Shown: piece after piece, positions 7,417 to 15,333 of the stretch
Layout of the letters: each line of letters opens with the position of its first letter
Position numbering within the stretch: position 1 is the first letter of the stretch
Assembly: GCA_958407555.1 (NCBI GenBank)
Contig: CATYJC010000013.1
Coordinates: 1-23,418, forward strand
DNA: 23,418 nucleotides
DNA from: an uncultured Collinsella sp.
GTDB taxonomy: Bacteria; Actinomycetota; Coriobacteriia; Coriobacteriales; Coriobacteriaceae
Direction: 5' to 3'
Program-made: the position numbers and the translations under genes
The notes under the pieces: model-generated
Told to the model about the DNA's origin: nothing
Databases searched by the model: none
Seen by the model: the letters and a program-made list of their open reading frames with translations, nothing else

Positions 7417-8181
7417 ATGGCAGGAAGACGCGAGAAACTACGCCGCGTAGGGATCATCCCCGAATATCGCGGTTTTACCCCCGACGGCCTTGCCAGCGGA
7501 GATGCCATCGACATGACGGTCGACGAGCTCGAGGTCCTGCGCCTATGCGACCTGGAAGGCCTCAATCAGGAGGAAGTCGCCCAGTGCATGGGCATTGCCC
7601 GCGCCACGGTGGCGGCAATCTGCAGCCGCGCACATCGCAAGGTGGCAAACGCGCTGGTCAATGGACGGGCGCTCAGTATCGAGGGCGGCAATATCGCATA
7701 CTCCCCCATCACCACGACGACGGCCGCATGGCCAGCAAAGGAGGTCGGCACCATGAGGGTGGCAACGACGTACGACAACGGCAACATCTTTATGCACTTT
7801 GGCCGCAGCGAGCAGTTCAAGATCTATGACATCCAGGACGGCAAGGTGCTCAACGAGCAGGTCGTAGGCACCGGCGGCACCGGTCACGGTGCATTGGCAG
7901 GTCTGCTTGCCAACGGTGGCGTCGACACGCTCGTCTGCGGCGGTATCGGCGGCGGGGCCATCAACGCGCTCACCCAGGCCGGCATCACGGTCTATGCGGG
8001 CGCCCAGGGCAGCTGCGACGCCTGCGTCGAGGCCCTCATTGCAGGCAAGCTCGCTCAGACCGGCGAGGCCACCTGCGACTGCCATGGCCACGACCACGAG
8101 CACGCCCATGAGCACGGCGAGTCCTGCGGCTGCCACGGCCATCACGACCACGACAGGCACGAGAGCTGCGGCTGCCACTAG
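7417..8181 (+). CDS. DUF134 DNA-binding domain fused to NifX/NifB-like cofactor domain, Cys/His-rich tail
   Basis: A 254-residue protein in three parts. Residues 1-95 are DUF134: MAGRREKLRRVGIIPEYRGF, then VDELEVLRLCDLEGLNQEEVAQCMGIARATV, a sigma-like helix-turn-helix. Residues 113-212 are a dinitrogenase iron-molybdenum cofactor biosynthesis domain, with RVATTYDNGNIFMHFGRSEQFKIYDI and a Gly-rich VCGGIGGGAINAL core. Residues 220-254 hold 12 His and 6 Cys, including CDCH and two CGCH motifs. These two domains often occur as separate neighbouring genes in anaerobes; here they share one frame. GGAGGG just before the ATG supports the start. A second strong site, AAAGGAGG at 7737-7744, precedes the in-frame ATG at 7753, so a shorter NifX-only product is likely. 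No nitrogenase genes are nearby. A metal-responsive autoregulator is inference, not shown. Confidence 0.9.
   Translation: MAGRREKLRRVGIIPEYRGFTPDGLASGDAIDMTVDELEVLRLCDLEGLNQEEVAQCMGIARATVAAICSRAHRKVANALVNGRALSIEGGNIAYSPITTTTAAWPAKEVGTMRVATTYDNGNIFMHFGRSEQFKIYDIQDGKVLNEQVVGTGGTGHGALAGLLANGGVDTLVCGGIGGGAINALTQAGITVYAGAQGSCDACVEALIAGKLAQTGEATCDCHGHDHEHAHEHGESCGCHGHHDHDRHESCGCH
7737..7755 (+). promoter_or_regulatory. Internal ribosome binding site and start codon within the fusion gene
   Basis: AAAGGAGG (7737-7744) lies 8 nt upstream of an in-frame ATG (7753-7755, codon 113), exactly at the boundary where the NifX-like domain begins. It is a stronger site than the one at the main start. It predicts a separate product of about 142 residues carrying the NifX-like domain and the metal-binding tail. 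Confidence 0.6.
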
Positions 8182-8237
8182 CGGCACGTGCCCTGGCGCA
8201 AGCACGCTTCCACGTGTGTGACAACTTGCGAACAAAC

Positions 8238-8277
8238 GGCGAAGGCCGCCTGGAGTTCCATCCAGGCGGCCTTCGCC
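8238..8277 (-). terminator. Terminator of ffh, probably bidirectional
   Basis: A perfect 17-bp GC-rich stem (8238-8254 with 8261-8277) encloses a 6-nt loop. It lies between the convergent fusion gene and ffh. On the minus strand it is followed by GTTTGTTCG, a modest T-run, so it fits best as the end of the ffh operon. On the plus strand there is no T-run. The rest of the 8182-8297 gap shows nothing else clear. Confidence 0.75.
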
Positions 8278-8297
8278 ATACACGACTCAACCAGTCG

Positions 8298-9773
8298 CTA
8301 TTTCTTATTGCGCATCTGAGCTTCCATCTGGCGCAGCAGGTCCATATCCGACTTAGGACCGCCCGTTCCCAGGCCGCCCATGCCGCCCAGACCCATGGCA
8401 TCCAGACCGGGAATATTGGGCATGCGCATCTTTTTGCCCTTCTTACCCTTTTTGCCCTTCTTGCCACCGGCCTGCGCCTGATTGGCCATCGTGCGCATGC
8501 GGCCCATCATCTTATTCATCTCGCCCCACTGCTTCATAAGGCTATTCACCTCGGTGGGGGTCACGCCGGCGCCCTTGGCGATACGGGCGCGACGCTGGCC
8601 GTTGATAATAGAGGGACGCAGGCGCTCCTCCTTGGTCATCGACATGATGATGGCCTCGTTCTTGTCGAAGATGCCCTCATCCAGGTTGCCGCCCATCTGG
8701 TTGAGCGCACGCTGACCACCGGGGAGCATGCCCAGGATGCCCTTCATGCCGCCCATCTTCTTGACAGCCTTCATCTGGTCGAGCATGTCGTTCATGGTAA
8801 AGCCCTCGCGCAGCATACGCTCGGCAGCCTCGAGCTGCTCGGCGTCGGCGGCCTCCTGGGCCTTCTCGATGATGCCGACGACGTCGCCCATGCCCAAGAT
8901 TCGCTTGGCCATGCGGTCGGGGTAGAACGGCTCCAGCGAATCGGGCTTCTCGCCCATGCTCACGAACTTGATAGGCTTGCCGGTCACCTGGCGCACGGAA
9001 AGCGCGCCGCCGCCACGGGCATCGCCGTCGAGCTTGGAGATGATCACGCCGTCAAAGTCGGTACGCTCGGCGAAGGTCGAGACGACGTTGACAATATCCT
9101 GGCCGGTCATGGCATCGACGACCATCAGCACCTGATCGGGCTTGACGGCCTTCTTGATGTCCACGGCCTCCTGCATCATCTGCTCGTCGATCTGCAGACG
9201 ACCGGCGGTATCGACGATGACCACGTCGCGCAGGTGGTCGACGGCCTCCTGGATGGCGCCCTTGGCGATATCAACCGGGTGCTCGCCGTCACCGCGGAAG
9301 ACCGGTACGCCAATCTCGCCACCAAGCGTGGCCAGCTGGTCGGCGGCGGCGGGACGGTAGACGTCGCACGCGGCGAGCAGCGGCGAGCGGCCCTGCTTCT
9401 TGAGCAGGTAGGCCAGCTTTACGGCCGCCGTGGTCTTACCGGAGCCCTGCAGGCCCACGAGCATGATGACATTGGGAATGCGGTTGCTAAAGACGAGCTT
9501 GCTCTCGGTAGAGCCGAGCATCTCGGTGAGCTCGTCGAGCACGATCTTCACGACGTTTTGCGCCGGCGACAGCGACTCCATGACCTCGGCGGTCATGCAG
9601 CGCTCCTTGGTCTTGGCGACGAACTCCTTGACGACCTTGAAGTTGACGTCGGCCTCGAGCAGCGCCATGCGAATGTCGCGCATGGCCGAGGTAATATCGG
9701 CCTCGGTCAGCTTACCCTTGCCACGCAGGCGGTCAAATGTGTCGTTGAGGCGATCGCTCAGAGAATCAAACAC
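8298..9773 (-). CDS. ffh: Signal recognition particle protein Ffh
   Basis: GTPase that binds signal sequences of nascent membrane proteins together with the SRP RNA and delivers ribosomes to FtsY. The 491 residues are an N domain (1-95), a GTPase domain with P-loop GLQGSGKTT (107-115), DVYRPAA (137-143), DTAGR (188-192) and SKLDGDARGG (about 246-255), and a Met-rich M domain (about 300-440). The end is a lysine-glycine run (GGKKGKKGKKGKK) and a Gly/Met-rich tail ending MDLLRQMEAQMRNKK, making it longer than many homologues. The start is GTG at 9773 with AAGGAG 6 nt upstream; that ribosome site overlaps the ftsY stop codon, 10 nt away, so the pair should be translated together. Last gene of the plsX-to-ffh run. 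Confidence 0.97.
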   Translation of the reverse strand: MFDSLSDRLNDTFDRLRGKGKLTEADITSAMRDIRMALLEADVNFKVVKEFVAKTKERCMTAEVMESLSPAQNVVKIVLDELTEMLGSTESKLVFSNRIPNVIMLVGLQGSGKTTAAVKLAYLLKKQGRSPLLAACDVYRPAAADQLATLGGEIGVPVFRGDGEHPVDIAKGAIQEAVDHLRDVVIVDTAGRLQIDEQMMQEAVDIKKAVKPDQVLMVVDAMTGQDIVNVVSTFAERTDFDGVIISKLDGDARGGGALSVRQVTGKPIKFVSMGEKPDSLEPFYPDRMAKRILGMGDVVGIIEKAQEAADAEQLEAAERMLREGFTMNDMLDQMKAVKKMGGMKGILGMLPGGQRALNQMGGNLDEGIFDKNEAIIMSMTKEERLRPSIINGQRRARIAKGAGVTPTEVNSLMKQWGEMNKMMGRMRTMANQAQAGGKKGKKGKKGKKMRMPNIPGLDAMGLGGMGGLGTGGPKSDMDLLRQMEAQMRNKK

Positions 9774-9783
9774 TAGTCACTCC

Positions 9784-10701
9784 TTAGTTGGACTCGCCCA
9801 CCAGGGCGCGGCAGAAATCTTTGGCATTGAACTCCTGCAGGTCATCAACCTGCTCGCCCACGCCCACGCGCAGGATCGGGAGCTTGAGCTTCTCGGCCAC
9901 AGCCATGGCGATGCCACCCTTAGCCGTGCCGTCGAGCTTAGTCATGATAATACCGTCCAGGCCCAGAGCCTCGTTAAACTCGAGCGCCTGGTTCAGACCG
10001 TTCTGACCAGTGGCGGCATCGATCACAAGCACGACCGAGACCGGCATGGGACCGGCGGCCATATTGGCGGCGCGTTTACGGGTCACATTGACCACCTTGG
10101 CGAGCTCGCGCATGAGCTCGGCGCTCGTGTGCAGACGGCCGGCGGTATCGATGAGCACCAGGTCGCTGCCGCGCTTATCGGCCTCGTCGAGCACGTCATA
10201 GCACACGCTCGCCGGATCGGAGCCGCGGTCACGCTTGATAACCGGTACGCCGGCACGCTGGCCCCACACATCGAGCTGTTCGATGGCGGCGGCGCGGAAG
10301 GTGTCGGCCGAACCGATCACCACGTTCTTGCCGCGGGCGGCCATGGCGCTCGCAATCTTGCCGACCGTGGTGGTCTTGCCGGCACCGTTAATGCCCACAA
10401 ACAGCACGCAGCTCGGCGTATCGGAGAACGGATCACGCTCGGCGGGCACAAAATGCTGCTCGAGCTGCTCGGCCAGGGCGCGACGGAGCTGCGGGGCGGT
10501 CTTAAGGTTCTTCTTGGCCGCGGCATCGCGCAGGTCATCGGACACCTTGATCGCGACCTCGGCACCCATGTCACCCATGACGAGGGTGTCCTCTAGGTCC
10601 TCCCAAAAATCCTCATCGACCTCGCCGCCAAAGTAAAAGACCTCGTTGAGGGCCTCGCGGCTGCGCTCAAGTCCGCGCGAGAGAGCATCGAAGAATCCCA
10701 T
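9784..10701 (-). CDS. ftsY: Signal recognition particle receptor FtsY
   Basis: Membrane-associated GTPase partner of Ffh. It forms a twin GTPase complex that hands ribosome-nascent chains to the Sec translocon. At 305 residues it is a short form lacking the long acidic A domain of E. coli. Membrane contact probably relies on the N-terminal amphipathic helix GFFDALSRGLERSREALNE. GTPase motifs are GINGAGKTTT (from residue 103), DTFRAAA (133-139), DTAGR (185-189) and TKLDGTAKGG near the C-terminus, followed by GVGEQVDDLQEF. The ATG shares one base with the smc stop (TAATG), so its translation is probably coupled to smc. Confidence 0.97.
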   Translation of the reverse strand: MGFFDALSRGLERSREALNEVFYFGGEVDEDFWEDLEDTLVMGDMGAEVAIKVSDDLRDAAAKKNLKTAPQLRRALAEQLEQHFVPAERDPFSDTPSCVLFVGINGAGKTTTVGKIASAMAARGKNVVIGSADTFRAAAIEQLDVWGQRAGVPVIKRDRGSDPASVCYDVLDEADKRGSDLVLIDTAGRLHTSAELMRELAKVVNVTRKRAANMAAGPMPVSVVLVIDAATGQNGLNQALEFNEALGLDGIIMTKLDGTAKGGIAMAVAEKLKLPILRVGVGEQVDDLQEFNAKDFCRALVGESN

Positions 10702-13700
10702 TATGCATTCACGACCTTTCCGGTTTCGCGATCGAGTTTTTGCGAGACGACGCGACTGACGCCGTCGGCTTGCATCGAGACGCCATAGAGGACGTCAGCG
10801 TCCTCCATAGTACGGCGCTGGTGCGAGATAACCAAGAGCTGCGTATCGGAACGCAGCACGTCGAGTGCGCCGATGAGCTTGGACAGGTTGGCGTCATCGA
10901 GCGCCGCCTCAACCTCGTCCAGCACATAGAACGGTACCGTACGCGTGCGATACACGGCAAAGAGCAGGGCGAGCGCCGTAAGACTCTTCTCGCCGCCCGA
11001 CATGAGCATCATCTTAGTGATGCGCTTGCCGCGCGGCTGTGCCACGACCTCGATGCCCGTCTCGGCCGGATGCTCGGGGTCGGTCATCTCCAGATGCGCC
11101 TGGCCGCCCGGGAACAGCATGGCGAAGATCTCGCGGAAGTTCGCATCGACCTTCTCGAAGGTCACCAGGAAGGCTTTGCGCATCTTACGGTCGATGGCCA
11201 CGGTAATCTTGGTGAGCGCCTTGCGCGCGCTCTCCAGATCGGCCAGCTGCTCCTCGATGTAATCGGCGCGGCGCTTGAGCTGCTCGTACTCCTCCATGGC
11301 AACCTGGTTCACAGGGCCCAGGTTGTTGATCTGGCGCACGAGCTGGTTGAGCTCGCGCTCGGCGGCGTCGCGGTCGGTAGGCGCAGGAAGCATAAGCGCT
11401 TCCTCGAGCACCGTGGTGCCATCGGCGGTAATGGCCTTGATAGCCGCCTCTACCTGCACCTCGAGCTTGCCGCGTGCGACCTTGAACTCGTTTTGCGTCG
11501 CCGTGGCGGCATCGACCCGCTCCTTGGCGCGGGAGACCTCGGCCTTGGCGTCCTCAATGGTCTTCTTAAGCGAGGCCGAGTCCGCCTCCTCGAGCGAAGC
11601 CTGGTCACGCAGGCGCGCGGCCCAATCCGACGCGCGCTCCAGCAGGGCCGAATAGCGCTCGTGCATGGGATCGACGCGCAGACGCAGCAACTCGAGCGAG
11701 CGCGAAGCCTGGCGTGTTCCGCGGATACGACGGTCGATGCCCTCCAAGCGGTGCTCCAGGTCGGGCACGCGGCCCTTCAGAGAACGAAGACGCTCGCTCG
11801 TCTGGGCCAGGCGGACCTTGGCATCGGCGAGCTTGCCGGCTGCCTCGGAATCGTCACGGCGCACGCGATCGAGCTCGTCGTTGGCTTCGGCAATCTGGAG
11901 ACCCAGGTCGCTTGCCTGCGCACGGGCCTCGTCGCGCGAACGGGTGAGCTCGTCAACGCGCGGACGCGCAGCGCGAACGGCCTCGGCGGCCTGCTCGCGG
12001 CGCTTGGAGATGCGCACGCGCTCGACCTCGGCATTGTTGGCGCTTTGCTCCAGGCGGCCGATCTCGGAAAGCAGCGAGCGGCGCTCGCCCTCAAGACGGG
12101 CGATCTCGCCGGCGGCATCGCCCTCGGCGGCACGCGCCTCCTCGACGGCCGCATTGGCCTCGACGACCTGATCCGACACGTGCTCAAACACGGCAGCCAA
12201 ATCGGGCTCCAGGCCCTCCAGCTCGCGAATGCGACGCTTGCGCTCAAGGGCACCCGAAGCCTCGCCGGCATCGAGCCCCACGCGCACCAGGCCGCCACAG
12301 CTCACGCGGGCGCCATCGGGCGTCACATAGGTCACGCCGTCAACGACTGGTGCCGCCAACGCGGCAGCCAAGTCATCGACCACGTAATAGCCGCCGAGCA
12401 GGGCCTCGACAACCGGACCATAACCGGCGCGCACGGACAGGCGATCGACCAGACGCGAACCGGCAGCGCCCTCGGCAGCAGCAGAGCCGCTCACGCCGCG
12501 CGCCACCAGCAGTGCCTCGCCCGAGGCCTTCTTTTGGTCCAGTGCCGCACGACCGGCACGCTCAAGCGTGGCGGCGTCATCAAACAGCAGGGCATCGATA
12601 TCGCCGGCAAGCAGCTGCTCGACCAAGCCCTCAAGCTCACGAGGGGCCTCGAGCACATCGCCCAGACGACCCGAGACATCATCGCCCAACGCGCCCATCA
12701 GACGGCTCACCAGCGGCGAGCTGTCAGCCATGCGGGCATCGAGCTTCTTTTGACTCGCGAGCTCAGAGCGAACCTCGGACAGCTTGTTGCGCGCCTCGCT
12801 CTCGTGATTACGCAGGTCCTTCAACGCTGCACGGGCGACCTCGGTGGCCTCACGCGCATCGACCTGGGCTTGGCGAGCCTGATCGAGCGCACCTTCGAGC
12901 TCCTCAGCGCGGTCGCGACGGCTCTCGAGCGAGGCCGTGACCTCCTCGAGCTGCTCGTCGATCTGCTCCAGGCGCGAGGCGTACATGTTGTCCTCGACCT
13001 CGGCGTTGCTCAGCGAATCCTTCACCTTGGCGAGCTCGAGCGCGGCGTTATCGGCCACACGCTGGACATCGCGCTGCTCGCGCGTAAGCTGCGAAATCTG
13101 ATTGTCGAGCGCCACGCGACGCTCGTGGAGCTGGGCGGCGGCAGGTCCGGCGGCGTCAACGTCGTCCTGGGCCTGCATGTGCGCACCGGTCACTTCCTCA
13201 AGCTGGGCACGCGCATCCTCGAGCTCCTCGACCACGCGACGACGCTGATGCTCGGAGCTCGAGATCTGGCCGCGCATGTCGGACAGGCGCGACACCATGT
13301 TGTGGCCTTTTTCCTCGAGCAGGCGCATATCGGAGTTAATGCGGCCGACCACATCTTGCATATGGCGGCGCTGCTCGCCCAGATCGCCCACAAACAGGCC
13401 CTTTTCCTCGAGCATGACCTGGAGCTTCTCGAGCTCGCGTTCCTTTTCGCCCAAGCGGTACTGCGCAAGCTCAAGCTCGGCAGCGCCCTCCTTGGAGCGG
13501 CTCTCTAGGTCGTTCCACTGCGACTGCAGCGAACGGAGCTCGTCGACGGCCAGCATCTGCGTAAGCTCGTTCGCGCGCGAGGACAGCTCTTTGTACTTGC
13601 GCGCGCGATCAACCTGACGCTCCAGCGGCCGCAGCTGACGGGCGATCTCCTTATTGATATCGCGGGCACGGGTCAGGTGCTCGTCCATCGATTTAATCTT

Positions 13701-14237
13701 TTTGAGCGCACGCTCCTTGCGGCGCTTGTGCTTGGAGATGCCGGCAGCCTCCTCAATAAGGGCGCGGCGCTCCTCGGGGCGGCTCTGCAAAATGGCGTCG
13801 AGCTTGCCCTGGCTGATGATGGAATGCGTATCCTTGCCCAGGCCCGAATCGTGCAGGATGTCCTGAATGTCCATCAGGCGGCACGGGCTCGAGTTGATGA
13901 GGTACTCGCTTTCGCCCGAGCGGTACATGCGACGGGTAATGGCGACCTCGTCAAAGTCGACGGGCAGCATATGGTCCGAGTTATCGAGCACCAGCGTGAC
14001 CTCGGCGACACCCACCGGCTTGCGCGCCGACGAGCCCGAGAAGATGACGTCCTCCATGGCCTGGCCGCGCAGCTGCTTGGCACTCTGCTCGCCCAGGACC
14101 CACAGAATCGAGTCGGAGATGTTCGATTTTCCCGAGCCGTTGGGACCGACGATGACGGTCAGGCCCGGCTCAAATGACATATGGGCGCGGTCGGCAAACG
14201 ACTTGAACCCTTTGAGCGTGAGGGACTTGAGATACAC
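10701..14237 (-). CDS. smc: Chromosome segregation protein SMC
   Basis: Large ATPase that dimerises, extrudes DNA loops and helps chromosome folding and segregation, normally with ScpA and ScpB (not in this window). The 1178 residues are of standard length. The N-terminal head has Walker A GPNGSGKSN (31-39). Long Arg/Glu/Ala-rich coiled coils flank a hinge at about residues 510-660. The C-terminal head has the ABC signature LMSGGEKS (about 1079-1086) and Walker B FYVLDEVEAALDD (about 1102-1114), then ISHQRRTMEDAD. The start is GTG at 14237, with GAGGAA very close upstream, only 10 nt after the rnc stop. Gene order rnc-smc-ftsY is conserved in many Gram-positive bacteria. Confidence 0.97.
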   Translation of the reverse strand: MYLKSLTLKGFKSFADRAHMSFEPGLTVIVGPNGSGKSNISDSILWVLGEQSAKQLRGQAMEDVIFSGSSARKPVGVAEVTLVLDNSDHMLPVDFDEVAITRRMYRSGESEYLINSSPCRLMDIQDILHDSGLGKDTHSIISQGKLDAILQSRPEERRALIEEAAGISKHKRRKERALKKIKSMDEHLTRARDINKEIARQLRPLERQVDRARKYKELSSRANELTQMLAVDELRSLQSQWNDLESRSKEGAAELELAQYRLGEKERELEKLQVMLEEKGLFVGDLGEQRRHMQDVVGRINSDMRLLEEKGHNMVSRLSDMRGQISSSEHQRRRVVEELEDARAQLEEVTGAHMQAQDDVDAAGPAAAQLHERRVALDNQISQLTREQRDVQRVADNAALELAKVKDSLSNAEVEDNMYASRLEQIDEQLEEVTASLESRRDRAEELEGALDQARQAQVDAREATEVARAALKDLRNHESEARNKLSEVRSELASQKKLDARMADSSPLVSRLMGALGDDVSGRLGDVLEAPRELEGLVEQLLAGDIDALLFDDAATLERAGRAALDQKKASGEALLVARGVSGSAAAEGAAGSRLVDRLSVRAGYGPVVEALLGGYYVVDDLAAALAAPVVDGVTYVTPDGARVSCGGLVRVGLDAGEASGALERKRRIRELEGLEPDLAAVFEHVSDQVVEANAAVEEARAAEGDAAGEIARLEGERRSLLSEIGRLEQSANNAEVERVRISKRREQAAEAVRAARPRVDELTRSRDEARAQASDLGLQIAEANDELDRVRRDDSEAAGKLADAKVRLAQTSERLRSLKGRVPDLEHRLEGIDRRIRGTRQASRSLELLRLRVDPMHERYSALLERASDWAARLRDQASLEEADSASLKKTIEDAKAEVSRAKERVDAATATQNEFKVARGKLEVQVEAAIKAITADGTTVLEEALMLPAPTDRDAAERELNQLVRQINNLGPVNQVAMEEYEQLKRRADYIEEQLADLESARKALTKITVAIDRKMRKAFLVTFEKVDANFREIFAMLFPGGQAHLEMTDPEHPAETGIEVVAQPRGKRITKMMLMSGGEKSLTALALLFAVYRTRTVPFYVLDEVEAALDDANLSKLIGALDVLRSDTQLLVISHQRRTMEDADVLYGVSMQADGVSRVVSQKLDRETGKVVNA

Positions 14238-14247
14238 GGTTCCTCGC

Positions 14248-14973
14248 TTAAACAGGCTTCTTGTTAAGAATCACGCCGTTGGTGGTGTAGCCCATGCGGT
14301 CGAGCGCCTCGAGAGCAGCGGCCCCCTCGGCCTCCTTCTTGGAGGAACCGGTGCCGCGGCCCTGGCGAATACCGTCGATGAGCACCACAGCGGTAAAGGT
14401 GGGCGCATGTGCGGGGCCCTCGGAGCCGACCAGCTTATACGCGGGAGGCTCGTGGCCGTCTGCCTGCACGCACTCCTGCAAGAACGACTTGGGGTTCGCG
14501 GGGTGCTCGGCACGCTCGGTGGCCAGGTGCGGCTTAAGCGTACGGTGGATGAACTCCGCCGCCGCATCCCAACCGGCATCCAGATACAACGCGCCCACGA
14601 GCGACTCGTAAACGTTCTCAAGCGCCGAGTGCAGGCCGCGCGCGCCGGTACCGGTCTCGGAGGCGCCAAAGATGATGATGTCGTCGATACCCAGCTCGTG
14701 CGACACCTCGGACAGCGTGGCGCCCGAGACAAGGGACACCTTCAGGCGTGTGAGCTTGCCCTCGTCAAACTCGGGATAGGACTCAAAGAGCGAACGGGCC
14801 ACCACGGCGCCCAAAATGGAATCGCCCAAAAATTCAAGGCGCTCATAGCTGGCAGAGACCGGCAGACCCTCGACGGCCGAGGGATGCGTGAGCGCCGCGC
14901 GCAGCAGCACCTTATTATTGAACTCATGGCCCAGAATCTCCTGGGCGCGCGTGAGTCGTTCAGACAAAGCCAA
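14248..14973 (-). CDS. rnc: Ribonuclease III
   Basis: Double-strand-specific endoribonuclease that matures rRNA precursors and some mRNAs, usually as a homodimer. The 241 residues carry the signature ERLEFLGDS (44-52), the second acidic cluster ENVYESLVGALYLDAG, and a C-terminal double-stranded RNA-binding domain (about 160-230, with PAYKLVGSEGPAHAPTFTAVV and GSSKKEAEGAAALEAL). Translation most likely begins at the TTG at 14973. Its ribosome site AAGGAGG lies inside the last codons of acpP (Lys-Glu), 8 nt upstream, and only 3 nt separate the two genes. A second TTG two codons later is possible. The rare start implies low, coupled synthesis. Confidence 0.95.
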   Translation of the reverse strand: MALSERLTRAQEILGHEFNNKVLLRAALTHPSAVEGLPVSASYERLEFLGDSILGAVVARSLFESYPEFDEGKLTRLKVSLVSGATLSEVSHELGIDDIIIFGASETGTGARGLHSALENVYESLVGALYLDAGWDAAAEFIHRTLKPHLATERAEHPANPKSFLQECVQADGHEPPAYKLVGSEGPAHAPTFTAVVLIDGIRQGRGTGSSKKEAEGAAALEALDRMGYTTNGVILNKKPV

Positions 14974-14976
14974 GAC

Positions 14977-15219
14977 TTAGGCCTCCTTGGCGTTTTCGAT
15001 CGCGTCGACGGCGTCGGCGACAGAGTTGAGCGACAGCAGGGTCTCGTCATCGATTTCGAGGTCGAACTCGTCCTCAATGGCCGTCACCAGCTGCAGACGC
15101 TCGAGCGAATCGGCATCGAGATCGTCAAAAGTGGTCTCGTCGCTAATGTCGGCGACATCGACGCCCAGCACGTCAGCGGCGATTTCGGCGATCTTATCGA
15201 AGATTTCGGAGCGGTCCAT
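14977..15219 (-). CDS. acpP: Acyl carrier protein
   Basis: Small acidic carrier whose phosphopantetheine arm holds growing acyl chains during fatty-acid synthesis and passes them to PlsX. It has 80 residues with the attachment motif DADSLERLQL, placing the modified serine at residue 38. It is followed by the acidic helix VTAIEDEFDLEIDDE that docks partner enzymes. AGGAAG four nucleotides before the ATG at 15219 supports the start. Preceded by a hairpin in the plsX-acpP gap and followed almost directly by rnc, as in many Gram-positive genomes. CoaD, which makes a precursor of the CoA that donates the arm, lies upstream in the same run. Confidence 0.97.
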   Translation of the reverse strand: MDRSEIFDKIAEIAADVLGVDVADISDETTFDDLDADSLERLQLVTAIEDEFDLEIDDETLLSLNSVADAVDAIENAKEA

Positions 15220-15261
15220 AGCGCTTCCTCTCGTATGTCATGGAACACAACACAACACGGC

Positions 15262-15293
15262 AATCGGAGCCGCGTTGCAATACGGCTCCGATT
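15262..15293 (-). terminator. Hairpin between plsX and acpP (possible attenuator)
   Basis: Two perfect 11-nt arms (15262-15272 and 15283-15293) enclose a 10-nt loop. On the minus strand the hairpin lies 40 nt past the plsX stop and is followed by GCCGTGTTGTGTTGTGTT, T-rich but interrupted. It may be a leaky terminator or an mRNA-processing or stability element upstream of acpP. Confidence 0.5.
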
Positions 15294-15333
15294 CTACCCC
15301 ACACGGTACAGGTTGAGCCACGTAACGGGGCTC

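Noticed and set aside
7251..7565. An upstream extension of thyA in the same frame
   Set aside because: The added residues do not match the family, they overlap the divergent gene, and AGGAGG directly precedes the ATG at 7250.
8214..9776. A 520-codon plus-strand frame opposite ffh
   Set aside because: It is the antisense of a certain gene, shows low-complexity His/Leu/Gly-rich composition and has no ribosome site of note.
10740..13508. A 922-codon plus-strand frame opposite smc
   Set aside because: It is antisense to the SMC coiled coil and is open only because Glu/Ala/Arg codons read as Leu/Arg/Gly codons on the other strand.
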